Origin: Siphonodentalium dalli
Taxonomy: Eukaryota; Mollusca; Scaphopoda; Gadilida; Siphonodentaliidae
Length of the DNA: 64,000 nucleotides
Reading direction: 5' to 3'
Assembly: GCA_032622095.1 (NCBI GenBank)
Contig: CP136065.1
Span: 154,077,577 to 154,141,576 of the forward strand
Of the stretch, positions 27,701-42,700 are shown piece after piece (the stretch's first letter is position 1; each line of letters starts with the position of its first letter). The notes under the pieces were generated by a model that was given only the letters and a program-made list of their open reading frames with translations, searched no databases and was not told the DNA's origin. The position numbers were made by a program, and so were the translations under genes.

Positions 27701-30700
27701 AATGATACGATCAATGTTATTATTATGTTAATTAGAATGTAATTATGATATTAAACTGAGTTGGGTTATTTAGTGTTGACTATGAGATGATAAACATGAG
27801 TGATAAGGGTGGTTGAACAATTTTGTCAACATTAAAAGACACATTTAAAATGGAACTATAATTTTTCTTGAAGGTGTCCTTACTGCCTCTTTGATTGTGA
27901 TAAGAAAATAAATATAACTTTTTTAACCCCAGCCAAATCCAGATAATTTTCCTTGCTAAAATGTGATAAAAAGGATCTCAAATTCGTTGCAATTCTATAC
28001 AAAATGTATTAACAACATCCACTAAATTTGATTTAAGCTCACTAAAGCTTAGCTCGAATCGAAATTAGTGCACTCAGTTAATACATTTCATATTGAATTG
28101 CGACTCATTACAGATCCTCTATATATGAGACAAATGCCAGGCAGGAAGAATTATGGCAACTGTAGTCTCATGTCTGTTCTGAGATTTTAAAAAGTAGCAT
28201 ATTTTCCATTCATATTTATACATAAAGAATTGAATGGAGGAATCTGTACAGCAAAATAATGGGTTAATTATAATCAGAATTCTCACTCACCATCAGCAAA
28301 TGTTGCTTCAAGAGCCATGCCAGCTTTCTTTTGAGCTGCCTTCCATTCGAGCAGGCATGGTGGGTAGACTCGTGCAAGCTGTGGTTCAATATTTGCGCAC
28401 TGTAGAATCTTGTGTTGACAGAATGCCTTGAAGCCGTTATGTCCGTGGTCAGATACAAACCTGCATTATAGAATAAAAACATTATAGTAGCCATCGACAT
28501 AATACTATAAATGCCTCACTTCCCAAGCAGATGGTTTGTTTTTCTAAACAGGTATTCTGCATATGAGATACATGCATGTTTATATAAAATAATAAAATGC
28601 GAAATCGCCGGCATGCACGGGTCAAGGACAACTGCTTACCAGTTTAAAACTACAACTACGGTGAAATCCAAAATCCAAATAAAAAAAATGGTCCAACGCG
28701 GGCCATTTTTTTTCAATGTGGCGATGCCTGAGAAGCAAAAGCCTTTTTTTTTGGCCCAACCATTTATTAAAAAAGCTTACTTGAGAAGGTATCTGAACGA
28801 AAGATATTCACCATGCAATGAGTGTTATTTTCCCATTAAAGAACCATTTCATTGAAAAAGAAGCTCACTTGAGAAGGTATCTGAACAGTGTGTGGCTCGG
28901 TGGGAAGCAGCTTAGACAGTTAGCCATCAGAATCCATCCTCTCTCCGCGATTACGGGCTTCTCATTTTTCCATATCTGGTTGGCGATCTGACAGTAAATC
29001 TCATCTCTCAATGCATCATGTTTCAAACCCTGGAAATAGAAAAATAAAAAGTGCAGAGTATTTATAATAATGGTGCTTATATAAAATGCTTATCTCCAGT
29101 ACCAGTCCCTAAGCGATTCACATTGTTACCCAAGATTTTGAGAAAGGCGGAGTCTTGTGGCTGCTGCCATTTTACAGGCTCTTCACTAGAGTGGCTTACG
29201 CTTACCCAACAACCAGGTCCCTATTTCTCGTCTAGGTACGATGAAGTGAGCACAGTACAAGTGGCCTAGCCCAAGGGTCACAGCCTGGTGCGAGATTTGA
29301 ACAGCATGCAGCTCTACAGCAGACACACACTGGTTAATCCGACCAAGCCACTGTTATCATGGGGCAGCTTATTTTCAAGGACTTTTCCAGACAAGGAATT
29401 TAATAGGTGCCATTTCCAACTCTAAATAATTAAAAATTGCCATAACTTTCCCATGATTCCAGACCCACCTACAAACACTGTGATAGGGATCGAGTTCAGT
29501 GAATGCACAATACACAGCTCATCATAGCTGCCATCGTCTTCAGCAATCGGTCAACTGTGTGTTCAAATAATCAGTAATGGGTGATTCCACAGCCAGTTTT
29601 AAGCCGACTGATTAAATACAGTAATGCACTACATAATCGACTCCTTAACCACATTGAGAGCTTTCCAATGAATGGCAACAAGCCATATTTCCAACTAAAT
29701 CCTGAAAAGTTACCCATAATTCTGATGTGGTTAAGCTGTCGATTATTTAGGGCATTACTGTACTTTAATTAATTTTGCAGCCTGTACTTTATGCTGGTTT
29801 AAACACACACAAGAACATATTCTTTTCTAGTCATTAAAAGTAAAAAAAGTAAAAATTGCCACCCAAATGAAAGACACTGTGTGAAACGTTTAGAGTCCAT
29901 CTGGTATTGATGATAAGCGCTATATAGGCACCATTATTATTATATGCAACAACAGTGCACAAATCACTAGTTCAGTCCATTATGATTTGACAACAAAAAC
30001 ATGGTTTTAAAATAGCCGATTTAACATTGAAAGTATGCATGAAAATCCAAATTAGGGTGAACAATGATGGCATCAGAATTTTCAATGCAGCAAATGACCA
30101 ACTCAGTTGCTGATTGGTATAATATACCTGTTAATAATTATTTGATTGACAGCTGTGCAAAATCCATTGGTAGGAGAAGCGTGTTTCGTTGTTGGCTCTT
30201 CACTGAATTATCATTATGATACTAACCTGTTGTATGATGTAGTCTGACAGGAGTTTCTCTTTCTTTTCACTCAGATTGCTATCATGCATGAACCTTAGGA
30301 TCTGCAAAGGAAGACCTTATAAGTTTGATACCTGAACTCAAATTAAATTAATAAAAATATTCACAAAAATCTTCGAGCATTATGTGTCCCAGAAAGATGC
30401 ATTAAAATCATACAAAATACAACTTTGGATTGCAATTCTGGAATCGGAAACGGAATAATGCATGACTGTCCGGAAAAGGTATATTGTGTTAATTATCTTA
30501 ATATGGAACTATTCAAAAACTTTGTGCACTGCTTTCTCTTTGTTTTAATCATCAAGAATTATGTAGTGCCATAAACGTTTTAGAGTGAAAACAACTCAAG
30601 ATTTTATTCTCATGGTCTACAGTTGCAATTTTGATGTGACTGCTGATTAAAAAAATTTAACCGGCACAAACAAAACATCTCGAATTCATAAAAAAAAATA

Positions 30701-33700
30701 AGAAACAGAACTCGAATTTTCAGCGCTATATATATCGACGAATGTGTATGGAAATCTTCCGCATTAGGTATGTTTTGAGATACCTCTCACCAAATTATGT
30801 ATACATAATTTTGGGGTTTTAATGAGACAATTTTCACCTTAAATTAAGTGTCTAGAAATTCCGAATTTGAGAACACATAGTTTGTCCATTATACATACCA
30901 GTTTGAATACAACCAGTGCGTGCTTGTTGACATCATCACCAGATAGTGAGAGTAGGGACGTCCTCAGTGGTTCTACTCTTGCACCAAAGTTTGGATCCTG
31001 TCGATATAAAGTTGTTAAACATGCAGTATTGTACAGAGAGAAATGCTAAACAAATGGTAAAATACAAAAAATGGGATATTATCATGACAATAGAAAGTTA
31101 CGAGTATAAATTGATTGTGGAATTGCTAGCCTTATACTCTTTATCCCTTTCTTTACTAACTACTCATGGACAAGTAGTTCCTATAACCTTTTCATAACGG
31201 TGGTGCAGCATTAAAAATCCTGTGCCAGTGCATTCTCTTGTATATGCAAGTCTCCCAAAAGGAGCCTCGCATATATAAGAGAATGCTCACAAGGTTAAGG
31301 TAAATATTATTAGGCCAATGTATTTTCGTATATATATGTGAGGCTCCCTATGGAAGACTGAGAGTGTGTAAGACAATAGTTCTTGGATGGTCATTTTAGG
31401 ATTCTCCCAAAATTTCCGTTAAATTTCTTAAATTTGACAACAGCAAAGGTTCCACATTTTTTTTTCTAGTTTGTATTTTGGCTATCACTAAAAATGAGGC
31501 TTAAAATTTGTTTTAAACAACACAGGATTACAAGCTTTATAATGAATGAATGGATATGATTCCGATCCTGAACTAACATCCCTGTAGCCGACTGATCTTC
31601 TAGAAAGGTTACCAAATCCAGAAAAACATCACTCTCTTTTAATGCAATATTGAGAGAACTGTACCTTGAAGTAGACACTGGCGTATTTACTGAATGGGAA
31701 GGAGTCAACATCAGATGGGAGTCGGTACTTCATATCCATTGGGTTGATGTCACCGACGACCGATATGATGTTACCATCACTGTGGGGCTGCCGCCAGTCT
31801 GCAACAAATTCAAAGTGTCAATGATAATGTAGCTTATCTTGGTACTGACATAATGCAGGAACAAACATGATGTCAGGCATAAGCTATGTTTTAGCTAAGT
31901 TCATAGTGGTCATGTTAACGGATTGTTCGATCATATGAATATGTTGCATCCATCGGATTGTGCATTTTATCCATTAAAGCACATAATAGAAAGATTCTAT
32001 TTTCAAAGGAACACAAGCTACAACGCATAACTTATATGGCAATTAAGCAAGTGCATCATGACGTTTCTTGTTTTCAATCAGTAAAAGATGGTGGCTTTCT
32101 GCGAAGTGATGGAAATTCGATTTGTATTTCAATAAAGATTTAGTTGTTGGGATTTAACAGGATTGCCATTGTCATAGAATTCATCTATATCTGATAAATT
32201 GAGATACAATATTACATTTATATAAATATCAAACTTATCAGCTGCAAATGAAAGATTTGGTCCATTATTCATTTTGTCCATTATTCATCTGGAGAGCAGA
32301 AATATAAGCAGTCGACAAGCATCCAAACAGCTAAAAATGTGCGTATGGATCAGGATGGATTAACTTTTCTTGGTGGGAAATGTTCAGATAATAAGTTCAG
32401 CAATGAGATATGGTCATTTGTTGAACATATTATCTGGACATTTCCTAAGGGAACTACTCATTAATGAATATTTTGTAAAGAAAGGGTTAAGTTACCCTCA
32501 CACCATAGCGTATGCTGAAACCTATGAGTTGCGTGTAAAAAATATTTGTATACGCACCAAACACAAGCGAAATCAACAATTTTGTCAATTTGTAACCTAA
32601 TCGACCTATGGGTTGCGTGTGGGTTGCGTGTGGGTTGCATGTGGGTTGCGAACTGAACTTATGATCCCCCAATATCTGCGATCACCGGCGTACGAGTTGC
32701 GTGCGAGTTGCGTTTGAGTTGCGTGAGTTTCGTTCAAAACTTACAAGTTGTGTTTGACCTGCGTGCTAGTTGCGTGGTATTTGCGAATATCTGTCACGTG
32801 ATAAAAACCTATAAAAGCTGAGCCAATTCATTATTTTCTTCAGTACTGATTTGGTCATCGAAGAGTCAACATGTGGAAAGCTACCAAGAAATCAGATAAA
32901 AGTGACCCCAAAAGTGATGTCAACAACAACTGACATGGATCTATAAAAGGCCCACTATTTATACCATTTCTCAACACGCATGTAGTACGCAACTAACACG
33001 CAACTCACACGCAACTAATAGGTTGGATACGCAGGGCGTAGGTTGGGGATACGGTGGGAATAAGCACAATAGGTTGGGGGTATGCTACACATGCAACAGG
33101 ATTGCAACAGGCACGCAACACGATTGCAAAATGATCGCAACAGGTACGCAACACATTCGCAAGATGTACGGTACCAAAACCTGGCCAGATACCGCAAATT
33201 TGGACCTGTGATCACCTGCGTTCATAACTTGAGTTGCTTACCTGTTGCGATCGTGTTGCGTGCGTAGCGTACCTGTTGCGTATAAATTGATCGCAGGCAT
33301 TCGCAGAGAATTATTGAACATGTTCAAAATTTCCGAACTTAATCTGCGTGTGTCTGCAATCACCTGCGTGCTTGTTGCGTACTTCAAACCTATAAAACTT
33401 ATTAGTTGCGTGTGAGTTGCATTCGGAACTTATGACCACTATTTTTTATTCGCAACCATACGCAACTGGTGATCGCTATAGTGTGATGGTAAATTTAACC
33501 CTTCCATGACTGGAATTTCCTGAAATTTTGCAAAAACCAGTGCAGCTCCCATCATGAAAGGGCTAAGCAATCAGAGCAGGCAGAATAGATCTCTTTTGCT
33601 CAAAGGACAGAAAAAGAATTTTGTTAATATTTGAGTTTTTCTTACTACTGGTATGCTATAATCATTTATTTTGTCTTTCATTGTGCCACCCACCCATAGA

Positions 33701-36700
33701 GGAGCAGAGGGGCACCTGGCATCTCATACCCCCCCCCCACCCCCCACCATCCCACTTTATCGTTAATGTGCTTCTGTGATCCCTGGTGATGAGACCATCA
33801 GCATGCAGGTACCTGTAATGTTCTAAATAATTAACTCCTTAACCACAGCATAACTATGGGTAATTTTTCAGGATTTAGTCGGAAATATGGCTTGTTGCCA
33901 TTCATCGGCAATATTTCAGACTAAATCCTGAAAAATTACCCATAATTCTTCTGTGGTTAAGGAGTTGATAATTTAGGGCATTACTGTATGATGTTTAGGT
34001 TTAATAGCCATTCAAGGCACTCTTCATGTAAGCCACAAATATTTTACTCATGTTTATATCATATTGTTGTTTTTATCAATGTCACTGCAGGGTCAATTAA
34101 AATTCTTGTCACAATATATTGGGGATAAAATGTTGCTTAGTAGGTCATGTTCAACAAGTACAGATAATAAACATTGAACCAAACAATAGAGCTGTTGTTC
34201 CCTTGGCGACCATAAAAGCAGGAGTATTTCCCTGAAGCCTACAAGTATCCGGTGTACATGCATGTTAATATTTCTATGTCATAGTGTGTACTAAAGGCAT
34301 ATGGTGGCGGTTTGCTCTCCAAAATACACCTAACAAAATCTGCTTTTGAATTTTCCCTGTATAGACTTGGTAAAAACAAGAAATAATTATTTATGAGTAT
34401 AATATGTCCCAAAAATCGGAAACCCAAGCAAATACTGCGCCATTTGTATTCATTGAAATTTGGTAATCGGAAACAGAATAATTGGCAAATAATCACACCA
34501 CAACATATTTAAGGCCTCTGATTATGATAACTATTGTTTTCTATATGCACAAAGTTTAACTACAGTCGTTAACTACGCTTGGTCATATTGTTTGATAAAT
34601 TAATTCAGTGTCAAAAATACAACCTTTCGACATAGTTTAACTGTTTTGACTAGGATATGCTTTTACTTGAAATAGTTTAATACAAAAAAAGCTACTTAGT
34701 CATTGTGGAACAAACTTTCCCTGATGTTATCACCACAATGGACAATTCCACAGCCAGTCATAATAGACACCACATAGCAGTTGCTAAGAAACGCAAGATT
34801 TTATGCCTTGTTCTCATCTTTAACCATTTCATGACAGGATCTGTGCTGGTGCAGCATTAAAGATCCTGTGCCAGTTGCATTCTCTTATATATGATATATG
34901 GGAGACTCACATACATAAGAGAATGCACTGGCTTACACGGTCAATATAAATATTGTTAGGCCAATGCATTCTCTTATATATACCAGACTCTCTATGGGAG
35001 ACTCACATATACAAGACAATGCACTGGCACATGGTTGTCATAAAATTTTAGGAAGCTCCAGTCATGGAAGGGTTAATAGTGAAAAATATGTCACTGACAC
35101 TATTATAACCATCAAAAATTTCCAAAATTAGTACATTATTATTTGACAACAAAAACCTTATTTAAAAACGGTCAATTAGGAGATAAACATACCCTGTTGA
35201 GTTGTACATTCTGGGATTCGAGCATGAAAACAGTTTGTGAACGAGCCGGCTTGCCGGCTCGTTCACAAACTGTTTTCATGCTCGAATCCCAGAATGTACA
35301 ACGAAACAGGGTACATTTATCTCCATTGTAATTCAATCTAGCAAGGTATTTGCGAAAAAACTGTAAAAAAAAAAGTATCATTTAGTCATTTTCATGACAC
35401 GAATCGAGACTTTCATTTCGCCGTTGTCACCGTGCACAAATCATTGGGTTTGTTCATTGCGTTACTCGGAACACTGCTCCGTAACCATTTCCTGTGGGGT
35501 GGGTTGGCTCGTTTCGCTACTCCGTTCTGTGCCGATGAAATTGTACCGTGCCACATTCAGATTTGATGCACGCTGAAGCGGCCGATGAACGGTATCTATA
35601 GACAACAACGCGCGGGTGTGCTCGTTTCGCTACTCATTCTGCGCCGATGAAATTTGACCGTGCTACATTCAGATTTGATGCTCGCTGAAGCGGCCGATGT
35701 CGGTGAATCGAAAACGAAAGTTAGCCGCTCTCGGCCAATCAGAATGCTTGTTTTTAGTGACAAATACTCAATTGAATTACAATTTAACACTGAACATATG
35801 TGCGGATATAAAAAATATTGTGAACAAACACGCTTGGCGTCAGAGTTTTCAATGCAGCAGACACCCGGCTCAGTTGATGACTGGGAGAATATATCTGCTA
35901 TTAGTTATTTGATAGACAGCAGTGGAAAGAACCATTAAATAAACATGTACACTATGATTCTCACCATCAAGCTTGCTGTATACATAAGCCAACTCTCCGG
36001 GTATCTCCAGATTTGCAAGATTAGCCAAAGCTCTGGCTTGCTGTTCCTGTAGAAAAGACAAACAGTATTATAATCAGTTTTCACGCTGCTGGGGGCCAAT
36101 CGGGCCATTTACCAGAACAAATATGAAAAATCGCTCAAGGTAAATTTCTATGAAGCCATCTCTCATCATGCTAACCAGACCTGCATGGTAGCCGGGCATG
36201 GGAGCCTCGCATATATAAAAGAATACATTGGCCTAAGAATAATTAAGTTGACATTGTAAGCCAGTGAATTCTCTTATATATGCGAGGCTACCAATGTGAA
36301 ACTCACATATATAAGACAATCCACTGGCACAGGATCTTTAATGCTGCACCAGCGCAGCTGCAGTCATGAAAGGGTTAAACACCTTGATTGGCCATTTAAC
36401 AGATTCCATTCCAGACTCTCAAGGCCCCAAAGAAAACATGAAGTGTTAAAATCTCCTTGTAATTAGGACATATAATAACATAATGATGGTCCATTGATGC
36501 ACCACAGATGTTATAACATATATTGCCATTTGTTGACAGAAGAACACTGATTTTAATGTAGAAAAGTTATGACATTTTCCAATATATGTTCACATAATCT
36601 AAATTGATTTATTTCAAGGTAACTAAAGACGGGGTATCTTCTTCCATTAATTTTCTGTATATTGATTCAGAAGTATAAAATAATGATTTTGTGTCAGATA

Positions 36701-39700
36701 CCAGTCAACAGGACCTTCTGGCACTAGAAAATATTTTTTCTCTAATTCTTCTCCACGAACCAGGACAGAAAATGTTACTCTTTTTAGAACATTAGATTTT
36801 TGATTGACAATATGTCTATAAAACATATCAAGCTGAATTATGTTACAACACCATGTTTCTCTTGTGTTTTTAGGAATATGATGCAAAAGTATCTTCAAAG
36901 AGTTTCCTTTAAATATTTGTTATTATTGTTGAAAACGCTGCAGGGAAAAGATATAGCCTCTTTAAAATTCATATTCAAATTGTTGACATATCTGTTCTTA
37001 GTTATATGTGCATATATGTCTCAGTGACAAAATACCTGAAATTAATGTAATAGCTTTATTGTATATAAAGTAGCCCTCCAGCATTAACAAAGGTGTTTGT
37101 GATAACTTAATCATTACCCGAGGCTCACTATATATAAATACATGTGGCTATCGTCCTTCTGGTATATACCTTTTTAAACTCACACATAACAAACAATATA
37201 TATGCTAATCATTAGAGTGACAAATCATGCAGAAAATAAAGGAATACATTAAATTAATATAATCATTAAACGTGTTGAAAGTCAAAGAACAAGACATATT
37301 TTTGTATTGAATATTTCTGAGTTTTGCAAAATAAGCCGATGTAACAAAAAAAGAAAAAGATACAGCAAAAAAGCCAGCAAAAGAATTCACCTCACTTAAC
37401 AATATTTCTCCGTTGCTTTTGATGCAGAATACTTTAATATTAAAAACTCTTTACAAACAATATTTAATCACAAACTTGAACTTCTAAATTTGAGACTTCA
37501 ATGATTGGCGTAAAAAATTGTCCACCAATAACGGAACTATAATCCATTGGCAACGTCAATTCAAGGTTCAAATGGACCTAAGGCACTCGCAGTGGGTAAA
37601 TATGCAAAAGTTATAAAAGTCTGTAAAAAACATAACCACCATAACACGGAAAAATTGATAAAGATTCTTTCTTTTATTAATAATTGAAAGTTCTCCATTA
37701 ATGATATTTTGTGTGTTGAAACCATTCAATGTTATGTAAACAAAACTGTTATATATATTTTGAGATAATTTTCAATGCTTTGACATTTTCCAATGTTTAA
37801 TGTCAAAATTTGATAAAACTTTGGTATCTTAACCCTTTGGGGAGTAGAACGACATATATGTCGTCTATCGGTTGAGGAGTAGAACGACATATATGTCGTT
37901 TCAGGAAGTGTTACTTCAATAAATCATCTGATTCATAAATGATTTGTATACGAGTTATTTTGATAAATATAATGTCCCAAATGTATAAGTGCAATTGATT
38001 ATGATAACACACTTTAACAGAAAATGCACATAAATTAAAACAAATTATTGGACCCTTTTGACCCGAACTTGTTAATAATTTTTGCTATGACGTTGACGTT
38101 AAATTTACTCATGACGTCATGTATATGACGTTACAAATACTCTCCAACAGGTTAATTAGAAATTGATCAGTAATGCCACTATAACAGTGACGCATATTTT
38201 AGAGAGATAGCAGTCACAATCCATGACGAGTTTAACAAATCTTTGAACATATAGTTACCAATTATAGTAATGAATGAGAATCCTGAACTGGGGAAACAGG
38301 TTTGTTCGATCTCAAATTGACGTGTGTTTGATAAAAAATGTACACTGCAATTATTTCCTATCTACTAAAATTTTCCCCAACAGATTAAAGATGATTATCC
38401 GAATTAACGCTCCTAAATTACTATTTCTTTGGCTTCGGGGTAAAAAATATTTGATTTGAGTCAAGGAACCCAACCGTCAAAGCTCAGAGTGATCAGATAT
38501 CGATTTTTGAAGTTTGTTATTTCTCGAGATGTTCACTTATTTGTGGCCCAGAAACACGCCGTCAAATGGACGGTCTCAGCCAAAATTGCAGATGAAGATG
38601 GATATATCTAAAAACAAGTGGTTATATGACCAAATTTTGTGAATACTCAAAGTGATAATACAGCCATATTTTTTTTAACAAAATGTTGATAAATAATACC
38701 TTTTGGGAAATTTTATACCATATTTGACAGTGGTTAGCATTATTTTGTTGCAATTATTCGATTCTGATAACTAAGCATATTTTGAACAAATGTTGTTGTT
38801 GTTGTATCTTGATGATATGGGGACCCTCTGATCGGATTGAGTACCTTTAAACATGAATAAAAAGTCTGCACATGCGGGTTTTCGGGGACCATGTGCAAGG
38901 GACTTTGTGTGGCCTTATGATAACATTTGTGTTTCAAAGATAGTGAAACAGAGTCAGGTGGTATTTTTCACCCAAGCCTTGAAATAGTGTGTCTGTCATT
39001 TGCAGAATGAGGTCCCCAGAGGGTGAATTTAGTGATGCTACACTACACAGCAGGCTAGCAACACTAAATTCACGCTCCAGGGACCTCATTCTATTTGGCC
39101 TCATCATCTGGGAAGTATCTATAGTCTCAAATTAACATTGTTTTTAGTTAGTTTTTCCCTTCTGTTCAGTTTATACATCACCTTATTTGCAGAAGATAAA
39201 AAGCATAATCGAGGTGCCTAATGGGTAACATCACCAACTTCAACTGAGGAACTTCAATCTGTTCCTAAGTCTGCTATAGCAGTTGAGGCCTAAGCAGAAT
39301 TAGGTCCCCAGAGGGGAAATTTGTTGACTCTAGTCTAATACCGTCACTAAATTCACCCTCTGTGGACCTCATTATGCAAATGTCAGACACACTATTTCAA
39401 GGCCTGTTTTTATCAATACTGACAACTTGGATACATAACAGTGATATATAAACTTTATACCAGGATCGCCTATCTTACTATATAAATAAAGCCATCTGTT
39501 TAAATTTTACATTTAATCAACACCTGTTGATTAAACGTGCCTATTGTTCATTAAACTTCGCCGAGTGGATTAAACTTTCTCCATACAATTTGAACAGAAA
39601 AGTGTTTATCCATCGCATTGTAAAGATCGTGGCATAAACTTCGCAGAGTGGATTAAACTTTCTCCATACAATTTGAACGGAAAAGTGTTTATCCATCGCA

Positions 39701-42700
39701 TTGTAAAGATCGTGGCATAAACAAAATATACGCATAGTGTTTCTGAATAACAAATTTAATCCACTCGTGGGATTGGCGATTTACACCACGAGCTTCAGCG
39801 AGTGGTGTAAATCGCCAATCCCACTCGTGGATTAAATTTGTTATTCAGAAACACTATGCATATATTCTATATATAATGTAGCTAATCTATAACATATAAA
39901 CAACAATCTTCTCCGGTTACCTTTATGCGAAAATGTACTTTTCTCTCTTCAAGAAGTAGAGAAATACGTCTTTTGATTTCCTTAGTAGGCTGTATGTCAA
40001 TGAAGAAACAGCAAATGACATCTCATGAGCAGTTATATTTTTGGACATGTGTGACTTTGGGGAAATATAAAGAATTTGGGGGCAGCCTTGTTCATTTTGT
40101 AAATAATATTGACTCAATATTTTGAAACGTTTTGACACATCAGACTATAAAAGCCCCATGCGCCAATTCAAAAAGAAAAAAAACAGAGCCCATGCCATTG
40201 ATTTCCATATCACAACAGTTAATAATACAGTTCCAGTATTGACATCGACATCATTGCTCTATAAGCTCTCACATCACTGTGCGTGCCAAAAATACACGTG
40301 TGTCTTACTAAAAAAAATAGGAGGCCAGGTTTAGGGGCTAATTGTATATATTTAACCTCTTGGCTGCTATTTATCCTTACATATGTGCAATGCCATGTTG
40401 TCTATTATATGCCAGTACTGAGTACAGACTTTACACTGGTACAGTAAATGCCCTAAATAATCGACTCCTTACTGACAGCAGAATTATGTGTAACTTTTCA
40501 GGATTTAGTCGGAAATATGGCTTGTTGCCATTCATCGGAAAGTTCTCAGTGAATGGCATTACTGTAGTTGGTCATTATTCAAAACTGGAACTTAGAAATT
40601 AGTCCATCGGAACCATTGTATCTTGACGTTTGAAATAGTGTATGATGTTATGAGTGGTAGTAATCATCCTTTCCATGGTGTTAGTTATATGGTTTTTGGG
40701 ATATTCCTGTTATATTTTTCCACTGGATTAAAAATGGCCCACCACACAACGTTATGACGTCATTCAGCAGTGAACAGGTTAAATATATATCACACAACAC
40801 TCTTATGCAAATCACATAAGAAACTATTGTGAATGAAGTATGAAATGAATCCATTTGGTAACACCATCTCATGACAATGGTACAACATGGATCGTTTCCC
40901 ACAATAATATCAATAAACCGTGTTTAGCATAATTAGTCAATCATGCATCATAATTGCTATAAACTTCACTGAGAATATTTAAATAGCTTCGGGCTGAGAA
41001 ATGAAGCAAACAACAGTACTCACCAAGTACAATCTGGTCATCTTAATTTTCAAAGAACACGATACATGATACTGTGCCAGTGCATTCTCTTATATATGAG
41101 AGACCCCCACAGGGAGCCTCCAACAGATAAGAGAATGCACTAGCCTACAAGGTCAAGGTAAATATTGTTAGGCCAATGTATTCTCTTATATATCTCCCTA
41201 TGGGAGACTTGCATATATAAGAGAATGCATTGGCACAGGGTTTTAACAAAATTTCATGAAGATCAAGTCATATTGGAAGGGCTAAATTAACCTTTCTGTA
41301 CTGAATGGTTTCTCCTATTCACTTATACAAGTATTCATTGGTGTGGTCTATTATTCATTTGGAGGGATTTTCAGGTAATAAAAGCTGATGACAGACAGAC
41401 AGAAAGGCAGTAGACAATGGATTTCTACAAATTGGTGGGAAATATTCAGCTAATAAGTTCAACAAACTTTTTGAACTTATTTTCTGAATATTTCCTAAGG
41501 GAACTACTCGTCAATGAGTATTTAGTATAGAAAGGTTAAATATTTTGCCAGGAATTCACTCATGGACTATTCTTCATATATTAAAGCTATGCACTGCTAA
41601 ATAAAGTTATTGACCACAGTTAATCGTTCATGAAATAAAATATCTGCAATACTGTAGAAAAGAACATCTGCCAGATAGCATAACAAGCTGCATGGTTTCA
41701 TGACAATTAACAAGGTTCTCTGAATCAACAATATATACCTTGACCTTGTAAGCCAGTGCATTCTCTTATATATGTGAGGCTCCCTATGGGAGACTCACAT
41801 ATATAAGAGAATGCACTAGCTGGCACAGAATCTTTAATGCAGCTCAAGCGCAGCTCCTGTCATGAAAGTGTTAAGCATCATGGCAGACAAAAACTTTATA
41901 CTGAAAAAAACCTTCCTTTACACATGTATAAAAATACTAACCCTCTGTTCTCTCTCCATCCTCTCTCTTTCTGCAAGTTTTCTTTTTTCAAGTTTGTCCT
42001 GCTCAATCCGAAGTCGAAATTGTTCCCTTGCCTGGAAGAAGTTCAACAATATTAACTTCCACTGTGTGACCACAAACAAAAGTCAATGAACGAAAATAAA
42101 CATGGATCTGTAAAAAAAGAAACACCCCTGTTGGCATATAGAATATGAGATTAGCGGGTGTTCGAAATCAGACATGAGATAATAACAAAATACATTGACG
42201 GACAACAACAATGGACCAATGCGTTGTAGAGTGGGAGTAAAACAAACAAATTTAATTTACATGTTGTTTTAAGTACATCTGTATATTATAAGGTTTCGTG
42301 CTTTCCTAGAAAGTTATCCTGATTTAGACCCCCTCGAAGGCAGTAAATAAAATTCTTGATAATTTTTTTTATCGGAGGTATATCACTGTGTAAATAACCA
42401 CTCTATCTACCTTTATTAGCTCTCAATATAAACATGTGCTGAAAACGATATGCCTGACATTGACACTTTAATATATTAGTTAGTATTAGGTATACACCCA
42501 ATAGTCTTTAGTATAGTTACCGTATATCCAATAAAACAAATATTGCTATATTCTTATGAATTAGAATGCATATGAAAATTAAATACTTTAAATTGGCATA
42601 GTAGTAAAGCTTATATAATTAACCCTTGCATGACGGGAGCTGTGCTGGTGCAGCATTAAAGACCCTGTGCCAGTGCATTCTCTTATATATGCGAGTCTCC

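Noticed and set aside
32526-33470. Possible horizontally acquired or coding segment because of raised CpG
   Set aside because: The CpG comes from the repeated GTTGCG word; all frames contain many stops.
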